The notes below the pieces were generated by a model that was not told the DNA's origin, searched no databases, and saw only the letters and a program-made list of their open reading frames with translations. 5,283 nucleotides of DNA, taken from Desulfobacula sp. GTDB taxonomy: Bacteria > Desulfobacterota > Desulfobacteria > Desulfobacterales > Desulfobacteraceae. The position numbers and the translations under genes were made by a program. Location: the NCBI GenBank assembly GCA_029940235.1, contig JAOZRI010000178.1, positions 1 to 5,283 on the forward strand. Reading direction: 5' to 3'. Shown piece by piece: positions 1 through 5,261 of the stretch (position 1 is its first letter; each line of letters starts with the position of its first letter).

Positions 1-1177
1 GACTGTTTCCAGGTGTTGAAATTTTACCGGTCAAAAGATGAATATTATAGACCAGATTATTGATCCATGTTCCACGGGTATGCTGGTTCATTCCCATAGT
101 CCAGAAACTCGTGACTTTTTTAGCTGGATCTCCGTAAAGGGCAGCGAGATATTTAATATTTTTTGCTGATACTCCGGAAATTTTTTCAGTCATTTCTGGA
201 GTATAATCGTTAAGGAATATTTTTAATGCTTCAAAGTCAACTGTTTCAGCTTTATCTTTAAATTTAAAATGGTCTTCAGTCCCATAGCCAATATTGGTTT
301 TCCCTTTATGAAAAGAGACATGTTTTGAGACAAAATCTTCATTTACCCAGCCATTTTTTATAATTTCGTAACAGATTGCATTGGCAAGGGCAAGGTCAGA
401 CTGGGGATTGAATATAAAGGATTTATCAGCAGCCTGGCTGGAACGGGTTGAGCGGGTTGTTAAATCAATGATTTTAACATGGGTTTTTGATTTTCTGTTG
501 GCGAGTATTCTGGAAAATAAGACTGGATGCATTTCCGCCATATTGTTTCCCCATGTGACAAAAACATCTGCGTTGTCAATGTCTTCATAACATCCCATGG
601 GTTCATCAAGACCAAAGGTGGTCAGACATCCTGTAACAGCACTTGCCATACAAAGTCTAGCATTGGCCTCAACATTATTGGTTCCTATACATCCTTTGAA
701 AAGTTTTGAAGAAACATACCCGTCTGGAATAGACCACTGCCCTGATCCATACATGGCCACGGCATTTTTGCCTTTTTCTTTTATGGATTCTTTCATCTTT
801 TCTGCCACAATATCCAGAGCTTCTTTAATGGGAGTTGGAACCATTTTGCCATTTTTTCTGACATAGGCAGTTTTAAATCTGTCTTTTCCATAAAGAATCT
901 GCACGGAATGATATCCCTTTACACAACACAAACCTTTGTTAACAGAACATTTGGGATCGCCCTTTACTGCAACAGCTCTGTCGCCTGATACACCAACAAG
1001 AAGCCCGCATCCAGTCCCGCAGAAACGACATGGCGTTTTGCTCCATTTAATGGAACCGGCAGGAAGATCTGCTGGTTTCCAGCCCGCGAAACTGATTCCC
1101 GGAAACATGGTTGCCGCAGCCACTGCTGCACTCTTTAAGGCCATGGACCTGATAAAATGTCTTCTGGTAATCGTCAT
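1..1177 (-). CDS. napA: Periplasmic nitrate reductase catalytic subunit NapA (N-terminal 392 residues; C-terminus beyond left edge)
   Basis: NapA is the Mo-bis-MGD and [4Fe-4S] enzyme that reduces nitrate to nitrite in the periplasm. The frame is open from the ATG at 1177 to position 1 without a stop. Residues 1-31 form a Tat signal (TRRHFIR at 4-10, hydrophobic stretch 11-30, possible cleavage after SFA at 29-31). The [4Fe-4S] ligands are C50, C53, C57 and C85 (CRFCGTGCG and CVKGY), with the electron-relay Lys at 87. The Mo ligand is C176 in NARLCMASAVTG. Other NapA-typical blocks are YGSGQW (143-148), DEPMGCY (191-197), WGNNMAEMHP (209-218), and WTMGMNQHTRG near 359-369. A cysteine rather than selenocysteine at the metal, plus these blocks, favours NapA over formate dehydrogenase or assimilatory Nas. 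The family usually has about 750-830 residues, so roughly half is missing here because of the window edge, not truncation. The start has a good ribosome site (GGAG at 1187-1184, 6 nt spacing). napD lies upstream in the same direction. C84-C85 is a doubled cysteine; the second aligns with the usual ligand. Confidence 0.96.
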   Translation of the reverse strand, partial: MTITRRHFIRSMALKSAAVAAATMFPGISFAGWKPADLPAGSIKWSKTPCRFCGTGCGLLVGVSGDRAVAVKGDPKCSVNKGLCCVKGYHSVQILYGKDRFKTAYVRKNGKMVPTPIKEALDIVAEKMKESIKEKGKNAVAMYGSGQWSIPDGYVSSKLFKGCIGTNNVEANARLCMASAVTGCLTTFGLDEPMGCYEDIDNADVFVTWGNNMAEMHPVLFSRILANRKSKTHVKIIDLTTRSTRSSQAADKSFIFNPQSDLALANAICYEIIKNGWVNEDFVSKHVSFHKGKTNIGYGTEDHFKFKDKAETVDFEALKIFLNDYTPEMTEKISGVSAKNIKYLAALYGDPAKKVTSFWTMGMNQHTRGTWINNLVYNIHLLTGKISTPGNS

Positions 1178-1198
1178 ATACCGCTCCTTTTGTTAATA

Positions 1199-1213
1199 AC
1201 TGCTACTGGCAGT
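1199..1213 (-). repeat. Small hairpin in the napD-napA spacer
   Basis: ACTGC and GCAGT form a 5-bp inverted repeat around a 5-nt loop, 22 nt upstream of the napA start. It lies in the 117-nt spacer between napD and napA. There is no U-tract, so it is not an intrinsic terminator. It could be an RNA processing or stabilising hairpin, but a stem this short may be chance. The rest of the spacer (1178-1294) is AT-rich and shows no convincing gene. Confidence 0.2.
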
Positions 1214-1294
1214 CCTGATATTTTCCCAGATTTGCCTGTAACAAAGCATAAAAAATTGTAAATTAAATTAATTCATATAAAATATATCTTTTTA

Positions 1295-1522
1295 TTAATC
1301 TGTATGTCCAAAGGTCATGCTCAATGACTGTAATGATGACAATTCTTTGATTTGAGTTATCAAATTTTTACTGATTTCTTCATCAGGTGTATCAGTTAGA
1401 AGAATTACGACGTCCCTGTTATCAGACGGTTTTACTTCACAATATTGTATAAGAGATAAATCTTTTATCAATTGATCTTTCATACTATTTTCAGGATAGG
1501 CTATGAAACTGAAAATGGGCAT
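1295..1522 (-). CDS. napD: NapD, Tat-signal chaperone for NapA
   Basis: NapD is a small cytoplasmic ferredoxin-fold protein. It binds the twin-arginine signal of NapA and holds back export until the molybdenum cofactor is inserted. With the start at 1522 the product is 75 residues, a little shorter than the roughly 80-90 usual in the family. The sequence begins MPIFSFIAY, like the MxISS(F/L) strand that opens NapD proteins. A predicted beta-alpha-beta-beta-alpha-beta pattern follows, with the strand DVVILLTD and a C-terminal strand ending SMTFGHTD, matching the family's closing strand (…SASLVYHH). GTG at 1528 and ATG at 1525 are possible earlier starts. However, the GGAG ribosome site covers 1531-1528, so the ATG at 1522 (5 nt spacing) is the realistic one. 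It is first in the leftward nap transcript, 117 bp ahead of napA. The assignment rests on length, pattern and position beside napA; overall conservation is modest, as is normal for NapD. Confidence 0.85.
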   Translation of the reverse strand: MPIFSFIAYPENSMKDQLIKDLSLIQYCEVKPSDNRDVVILLTDTPDEEISKNLITQIKELSSLQSLSMTFGHTD

Positions 1523-1527
1523 CATCA

Positions 1528-1534
1528 CTCCTTT
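1528..1534 (-). promoter_or_regulatory. napD ribosome binding site that decides the start
   Basis: On the minus strand this reads AAAGGAG. Its last G is the first base of a potential GTG start, which rules that codon out. The ATG at 1525 would have only 2 nt of spacing, while the ATG at 1522 has 5. Confidence 0.7.
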
Positions 1535-1545
1535 ACAAAATATTA

Positions 1546-1551
1546 TTTATA
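1546..1551 (-). promoter_or_regulatory. Possible -10 element of the nap promoter
   Basis: Read on the minus strand this is TATAAA, one base from the sigma-70 -10 consensus. It would give a leader of about 16 nt before the napD ATG. No good -35 hexamer lies 16-18 bp upstream. If the element is real, the promoter probably depends on an activator bound further upstream, for example at 1609-1650. Such hexamers are common in AT-rich DNA, so confidence is low. Confidence 0.25.
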
Positions 1552-1608
1552 TCTTTTTTGTAATGTAAACTTGCTTTTTATTGCAAATAGCTATTGACTA
1601 CCACAAAA

Positions 1609-1621
1609 TAGTACGTAGTAC
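1609..1621. repeat. Tandem hexamer TAGTAC-G-TAGTAC
   Basis: Two exact copies of TAGTAC are separated by one G (1609-1614 and 1616-1621). The pair abuts the left arm of the perfect inverted repeat at 1620-1650 and lies about 90 bp upstream of napD. It also contains the palindrome TACGTA. It may be part of a composite operator for nap; no known regulator site was recognised. Confidence 0.4.
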
Positions 1622-1650
1622 AAAAGAAATTTTAAAAAAATTTCTTTTGT
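1620..1650. repeat. Perfect 14-bp inverted repeat in the nap/modE-like intergenic region
   Basis: ACAAAAGAAATTTT (1620-1633) and AAAATTTCTTTTGT (1637-1650) are exact reverse complements separated by AAA. The stem is AT-rich and no long U-tract follows on either strand, so a classical terminator is unlikely. The position, roughly 100-130 bp upstream of napD and 270 bp upstream of the rightward operon, suits an operator for a dimeric regulator or a DNA extrusion or barrier element. The symmetry is directly visible; the role is unknown. Confidence 0.6.
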
Positions 1651-1709
1651 TTGTCGTTAAAAGGCATAACTATCTGAAATAATATTTAAAAAAGTTTTAT
1701 AAATATATC

Positions 1710-1734
1710 AAAAAAAGAGTTTATTATTAACTCT
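1710..1734 (-). terminator. Weak terminator-like hairpin with U-tract, leftward
   Basis: On the minus strand AGAGTT and AACTCT (1734-1729 and 1721-1716) can form a 6-bp stem with a 7-nt loop, followed directly by a run of T to 1710. This is terminator-shaped, but the stem has only two G-C pairs. If active it would stop leftward transcription arising inside the rightward operon before it reaches nap. Poly-A/T runs are frequent in this region, so coincidence is possible. Confidence 0.25.
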
Positions 1735-1796
1735 CTATCCAAACTCAAAGCGAATTCCATCGTAATTTTGTTGAAAAAATTAGAATCTTAATGGTC

Positions 1797-1824
1797 CAAT
1801 CTATATTGAATATTGATGCAATAT
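1797..1824. promoter_or_regulatory. Cluster of CAAT/ATTG half-sites upstream of the modE-like gene
   Basis: CAAT-N4-ATTG (1797-1808) is followed by the near-palindrome ATATTG-ATG-CAATAT (1810-1824), giving four half-sites within 28 bp. The cluster lies about 100 bp before the ModE-like start, where an autoregulatory operator would be expected. No known consensus was matched, and the AT-richness raises the chance of random symmetry. Confidence 0.3.
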
Positions 1825-1920
1825 GAAAATCTATGAAAAAGCTTGTATTTAAAAATAGAATTATTGTACAAATAATCAGTGTTATCAAGAATAAGTGAAC
1901 TCTTTAAAGGATGCTGCATA

Positions 1921-2238
1921 ATGAAACTCAAATCAAGCTATTGGTTAGTCAGTGATGATGGAGGTATCATCATGGGAAAAGGGAGGATGGAAATCTTAGA
2001 GTCCATAGATCAGACAGGCTCAATCAATCAGACATCAAAGGAGATGAAAATGTCCTATAAATCTGTCTGGAGCAAAATCAAATCCACCCAGGATAATTTT
2101 AAAAGCCCTGTTGTCCATTCTGATAGAAAAGAGGGTACAAGATTAACCGAAGAAGGCAGAACACTGCTGGAAAAATATAGGAAGTTAACAAAGGATTGTA
2201 TTAAAGCTGATGATAACATATTTAAAGGTATATTTTAG
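1921..2238 (+). CDS. Single-domain ModE-family transcriptional regulator (winged-helix only, no molybdate-binding domain)
   Basis: ModE proteins repress or activate molybdate-uptake and molybdoenzyme genes. This 105-residue product matches only their N-terminal winged helix: an opening strand SYWLVSDDGGIIMGKGR (6-22), then the helix-turn-helix ILESIDQTGSINQTSKEMKMSYKSVW (about 25-50), and a wing with LTEEGRTLLEKY (75-86). The C-terminal molbindin (MOP) domains of full ModE (about 260 residues) are absent, so it has no visible metal-oxyanion sensor. A GTG at 1879 would add 14 residues with no clear ribosome site. The ATG at 1921 is preferred: AAAGGA at 1906-1911, 9 nt spacing, and the usual family N-terminus. 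The stop TAG overlaps the AGGA ribosome site of mobB 9 bp on, so the two are probably translated together. It starts a rightward operon that diverges from nap and is a good candidate for controlling one or both. The target sequence and effector are unknown. Confidence 0.85.
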   Translation: MKLKSSYWLVSDDGGIIMGKGRMEILESIDQTGSINQTSKEMKMSYKSVWSKIKSTQDNFKSPVVHSDRKEGTRLTEEGRTLLEKYRKLTKDCIKADDNIFKGIF

Positions 2239-2247
2239 GAAGTATAT

Positions 2248-2769
2248 ATGAGACCAATCCATATTATAGGCCATGCAGGATGCGGCAAAACCACCCTGAT
2301 TGTTGATTTAATTCAAGAGATGGTCAAAAGAGGTCTTAAAGTTGGTTCCTTGAAACACAGTGCCCATGCCCATGAACTTGACAAACCTGGAAAAGATTCT
2401 TTTCTGCATAGAAAAGCAGGTGCTGAGCCTGCTTCCATGATGACTCAGAGCATGACAGCCATATATCTGCCTGCCTCAGACAGATTAACACCTGAAAAAC
2501 TTCTTGAAAAATATTATTCAGATATTGATATTGTACTTATTGAGGGATGGATCAGCGGCCCCCATGAAAAAATTGAAATATGGCAGGACCATATTAAAAG
2601 AAAACCGCTTTTTTTTTCTGTTGAACATGTAAAAGCTTTTGTTTCAGATGATGATCTTGACCCGGAATCCATGGCAGTTGCAAAGGCAAAAAAGCTTAAT
2701 GGTTTTAAACGATGTGATTGCTCTTTATTGACAGACTTTATTCTTGACTTGACAAAAAATAATTTTTAA
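2248..2769 (+). CDS. mobB: MobB, molybdopterin-guanine dinucleotide biosynthesis adaptor (P-loop GTPase)
   Basis: MobB is a small cytoplasmic GTP-binding protein thought to assist MobA, which attaches GMP to molybdopterin, during formation of the bis-MGD cofactor used by NapA. The 173 residues match the usual size. Visible features are the Walker A loop GHAGCGKTT (8-16), the conserved LKHSAHAHELDKPGKDSFLHRKAGA block (35-59) typical of MobB, and LIEGW (97-101) at the Walker B / switch position. It lies 9 bp after the ModE-like gene and 21 bp before the sensor kinase, clearly in one operon. MobA is not seen in this window. The pairing with a regulator and a divergent molybdoenzyme supports a dedicated cofactor-supply role for Nap, though it could serve every bis-MGD enzyme in the cell. 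Confidence 0.93.
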   Translation: MRPIHIIGHAGCGKTTLIVDLIQEMVKRGLKVGSLKHSAHAHELDKPGKDSFLHRKAGAEPASMMTQSMTAIYLPASDRLTPEKLLEKYYSDIDIVLIEGWISGPHEKIEIWQDHIKRKPLFFSVEHVKAFVSDDDLDPESMAVAKAKKLNGFKRCDCSLLTDFILDLTKNNF

Positions 2770-2790
2770 GGCTAATCCAAAAAAAATACA

Positions 2791-4425
2791 ATGAAGCACT
2801 CGTTAAACAAAAAATTTATCATTGGAGTTATATTAATAATAGTACCGATTCTTGGGTTGATATTTACCTGGATTGCAGCAAATCTCATAAAACAGGCAAA
2901 GGCTCAGACACTTGAAAAAGCAAGAGTTGTCGCAGACACTATTATCTTAACAAGGCAGTGGGTCACTGATTGTGACGGAGGTGTTTTTGTTCCTGTTCAA
3001 AGCCTGGGTGCAATTAATATTGATGATAAAATACAATGCCGGTTCAATACACCAATAGGCGCAATCCAGATGTTTACACCTGCCATGGTCACAAAAAAAC
3101 TCTCACAGTATTCAATGGAAAAAAAATCTTACAGCATCAAGCTTTCAAGCCTTTATCCAATCAGTGTTGAGAACATGGCCGATGATTTTGAAAAACAGGC
3201 TTTGACCCGTTTTCAGCATGAAAAGATTGAAGAAGTTTACAGGTTTACAGATTTTTCCTGTGATTTTATGGTTCCCCTGTATAGAACCAAGGGGTGCATT
3301 AAATGTCATACCAGCGCAAATCAGGGCCCTGAGCAAATTACTGTTTCAAGTATCATAGGCGGTCTTCGTGTTACAGTACCCTATCTGGAGACAAAAAAAA
3401 TCTTAAAGCAGAATGCCCTTATGTTTGGAGGTGCAGGTATATGTATCACTGTTTTAATCATAGGATTTTTAATGTTCATGATTAACAAAGTTGTTTTAAA
3501 CCCATTAAAAGAGCTGGGAGATAAAAGCAGACAGATTGCTTCTGGTAATCCTGATGCAAGGGTTGCCATTAAAACAGATGATGAACTTGAACTATTGGGG
3601 CATAATTTTAATACAATGGCATCCACTCTTGCCAAAAATCATGAACAGCTTGAAAAAAAAGTGGCAATGGCAACAAAAGATCTGGCACAAGCCAATAACG
3701 AGCTTTTAAAACTTGATAAGCTGAAATCTGATTTTCTTACCAATATGTCCCATGAACTGCGTTCACCCCTGACAGCAGCCAGAGGAAGTATTACCTATCT
3801 TGAAAGAACAATAAAAAATCCAGATGCCTTTCAATACCTGACCATTGTGGAAAAAAACCTGACACGCCTGACAAGGCTTATTAATAACCTGTTTGATTTT
3901 ACAAAACTTGAGGCAGGAAAAATAGAGTGGGAGTTTAACAGGGAAAATATAACCATTTTAATTGAAGAAGTCATTGAAATAATGAGCCCCATTGCAATGG
4001 AAAAAAATATCAGTGTTGATTTTACAAACCCCGGAAGTATTTACACTTTAATTGATCTTGAACGCATGGAGCAGGTGCTTGTTAATATTCTGGATAATGC
4101 CATTAAATTTTCTGAAGATCACAGTACAATTAAAATAGGGCTTGATAAAACAGGTATTGAAAGAACAGATGAAAAGGTTGAAATATTTATAAAAGATCAG
4201 GGTCTGGGGATTGATGAAAAGCTGTTTGAAAATATTTTTGAAAAATTTTATACTGGTGAAAATAATCAGCAGCACAAAGGAAGCGGTATGGGGCTTGCTA
4301 TCTCAAAGGCTATAGTCCAGGCCCATGAAGGTGAAATAAATATTCAAAGCACGCTTGGTCAAGGCTCATGCTTTTCTATTATATTGCCGTTACAACTAAA
4401 TCAGGACGAACACCATGACAGGTAA
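2791..4425 (+). CDS. Membrane sensor histidine kinase with periplasmic heme-c (DUF3365/Tll0287-like) domain
   Basis: 544 residues. Domains in order: TM helix 1 (about 9-31); periplasmic domain (about 32-208); TM helix 2 (about 209-232); HAMP (233-285); a short coiled coil (280-312); HisKA with phospho-accepting H321 in MSHELRSPL; and HATPase_c with N box NILDNAIKF (N436), G1 box DQGLGID (469-475), F box FEKFY (483-487), and G2 box GSGMGLAI (497-504). All catalytic boxes look intact. The periplasmic part resembles DUF3365/Tll0287-like domains: TRQWVTDCDGGVFVP, then FTPAMVTKKL, SLYPISVENMADDFE, and a CIKCH c-type heme motif (C169, C172, H173) near its end. A covalent heme facing the periplasm suggests sensing of redox state, NO or another small ligand; that is inference. 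The ATG has no proper ribosome site: TAAGG overlaps the mobB stop but is 19 nt away, and an upstream in-frame stop at 2773 excludes earlier starts. Translation may depend on coupling to mobB. It overlaps its response-regulator gene by 11 bp. Confidence 0.92.
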   Translation: MKHSLNKKFIIGVILIIVPILGLIFTWIAANLIKQAKAQTLEKARVVADTIILTRQWVTDCDGGVFVPVQSLGAINIDDKIQCRFNTPIGAIQMFTPAMVTKKLSQYSMEKKSYSIKLSSLYPISVENMADDFEKQALTRFQHEKIEEVYRFTDFSCDFMVPLYRTKGCIKCHTSANQGPEQITVSSIIGGLRVTVPYLETKKILKQNALMFGGAGICITVLIIGFLMFMINKVVLNPLKELGDKSRQIASGNPDARVAIKTDDELELLGHNFNTMASTLAKNHEQLEKKVAMATKDLAQANNELLKLDKLKSDFLTNMSHELRSPLTAARGSITYLERTIKNPDAFQYLTIVEKNLTRLTRLINNLFDFTKLEAGKIEWEFNRENITILIEEVIEIMSPIAMEKNISVDFTNPGSIYTLIDLERMEQVLVNILDNAIKFSEDHSTIKIGLDKTGIERTDEKVEIFIKDQGLGIDEKLFENIFEKFYTGENNQQHKGSGMGLAISKAIVQAHEGEINIQSTLGQGSCFSIILPLQLNQDEHHDR

Positions 4426-5110
4426 ATCTGTTCAAAAAACCATTTTACTCATTGATGATGATAAAGATATTGTTCAAACCATACAGGGAAATCTTGTGAT
4501 AGACGGATATAATGTTATCTCTGCCTTTACAGGCCAGGATGGTATTTTGATGGCTGAAAAATCAAATCCTGACCTTGTTTTACTTGATTTAAATCTTCCT
4601 GATCTGGATGGTGTTGCTGTTTGTGAAATTTTACGCAAAAAATTTAACTTTCCAATCATTATGCTTACTGCAAGGGATGCTCTTTCAGATAAGGTGCTCG
4701 GTCTTAAAAGCGGTGCTGATGATTACATTGTAAAACCATTTGATTTTCTGGAACTTTCTGCCAGGATTGTGGCAATCTTTAACAGGATAGAGAGAACTGT
4801 TGTTCATAATAAACAGCAGTTCGGTGATCTTGAAATTGATTTTCGAACCAGGCAGGTTTCCATAAAAAATCACGAGATTAAATTAACCAAAACAGAATTT
4901 GGTTTATTAGAACTCTTTGCTGCCTATCCTGGCAGAGCACTCTCCCGGGAGTTTATTGAAAAAACGATATGGCAGGACTCACAGCTTTATTCAAATTCAA
5001 GGGCCCTTGATGTCCATATCCAGCGGCTAAGAAAAAAAATAGAGATAAAATCAGATAATCCAAAATATATTGTAACCATTCCAGGAATTGGATATAAATT
5101 CAATGGTTAA
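4415..5110 (+). CDS. OmpR/PhoB-family response regulator, partner of the upstream heme-c kinase
   Basis: 231 residues, the normal length for the class. The receiver domain (about 8-122) has the acidic pocket D14-D16, the phospho-accepting D58 (VLLDLNLPDLDG), T85 (IIMLTA) and K107 (YIVKPFD). The C-terminal winged-helix DNA-binding domain (about 136-229) shows the typical LTKTEFGLLELFAAYPGRALSRE start, a recognition-helix region SRALDVHIQRLRKKIE, and the closing hairpin YIVTIPGIGYKF. The gene begins inside the last codons of the kinase gene (11-bp overlap) with AGGA 8 nt upstream, so the two are translationally coupled and surely cognate. OmpR-class regulators bind tandem half-sites. Candidate targets are the GTTACAT cluster just downstream (5149-5188) and the divergent nap control region. 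Neither is proven. Confidence 0.95.
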   Translation: MTGKSVQKTILLIDDDKDIVQTIQGNLVIDGYNVISAFTGQDGILMAEKSNPDLVLLDLNLPDLDGVAVCEILRKKFNFPIIMLTARDALSDKVLGLKSGADDYIVKPFDFLELSARIVAIFNRIERTVVHNKQQFGDLEIDFRTRQVSIKNHEIKLTKTEFGLLELFAAYPGRALSREFIEKTIWQDSQLYSNSRALDVHIQRLRKKIEIKSDNPKYIVTIPGIGYKFNG

Positions 5111-5111
5111 G

Positions 5112-5150
5112 ATAACTTAATAGCGGCTCAGGGCTAAGATATTAAGTTAT
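5112..5150. repeat. Perfect 11-bp inverted repeat after the response-regulator gene
   Basis: ATAACTTAATA (5112-5122) and TATTAAGTTAT (5140-5150) are exact reverse complements around a GC-richer 17-nt loop. It starts one base after the stop codon. No U-tract follows on the plus strand, so an intrinsic terminator is not clearly supported. It could still end or stabilise the operon mRNA, or form part of the control region of the gene at 5262. Its right arm overlaps the next inverted repeat by two bases. Confidence 0.45.
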
Positions 5151-5188
5151 GTAACATGTTTGTTACATCTTTAACACCATAGTTACAT
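5149..5188. promoter_or_regulatory. GTTACAT half-site cluster, candidate response-regulator operator
   Basis: ATGTAACA-tgtt-TGTTACAT (5149-5168) is a perfect 8-bp inverted repeat with a 4-nt spacer. A third copy, GTTACAT at 5182-5188, is in direct orientation 20 bp from the second, close to two DNA turns. A possible -10 element, TATATT, lies at 5210-5215 without a good -35. This places the last GTTACAT near -37, as expected for an activator that overlaps the -35 region. The linked OmpR-class regulator is the obvious candidate to bind here, but this is inference. Confidence 0.45.
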
Positions 5189-5261
5189 AATTTCCTGATA
5201 TAGAGTAATTATATTAAAATGAGGTATCCTAAATCATACAATCTTGAAAGGAAACGTTTCA

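Larger units (their letters stand above)
1523..1920. promoter_or_regulatory. Divergent control region between the nap genes and the modE-like operon
   Basis: About 400 bp without a credible gene on either strand, strongly AT-rich and full of short symmetrical elements. It must hold the leftward nap promoter and the rightward promoter for the ModE-like/MobB/two-component operon. The more striking elements are listed separately: a TAGTAC direct repeat, a 14-bp perfect inverted repeat, a U-tract hairpin, and CAAT/ATTG half-sites. An 8-bp palindrome TTGTACAA also sits at 1864-1871. No sigma-54 (GG-N10-GC) site was found upstream of napD, and no strong sigma-70 -35/-10 pair stands out for the rightward operon. 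Confidence 0.6.

Noticed and set aside
381..1196. Several plus-strand open frames of 60-89 codons
   Set aside because: They lie opposite napA, whose minus-strand frame is unbroken and has all NapA motifs. Their products resemble no known family.
1195..1251. An 18-codon minus-strand frame in the napD-napA spacer
   Set aside because: No ribosome site and no recognisable peptide; expected by chance.
1571..1602. A sigma-54 promoter for nap (TGG…TTGC)
   Set aside because: The GG-to-GC distance is 16 instead of the required 10 bases.
1655..1671. A possible ModE box (CGTTA…TAACT)
   Set aside because: Only four bases per half are symmetrical, and the spacing and flanks do not fit the classical ModE operator well.
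1879..1920. GTG start adding 14 residues to the ModE-like protein
   Set aside because: No clear ribosome site, and the added residues do not fit the family. The ATG at 1921 has AAAGGA at good spacing.
3145..3635. Minus-strand open frames inside the kinase gene
   Set aside because: They are antisense to well-defined sensor and HAMP sequence, with no family resemblance and no ribosome site of note.
4048..4873. Minus-strand open frames opposite the kinase and response-regulator genes
   Set aside because: They are shadows of conserved HATPase and receiver domains and are not credible genes.
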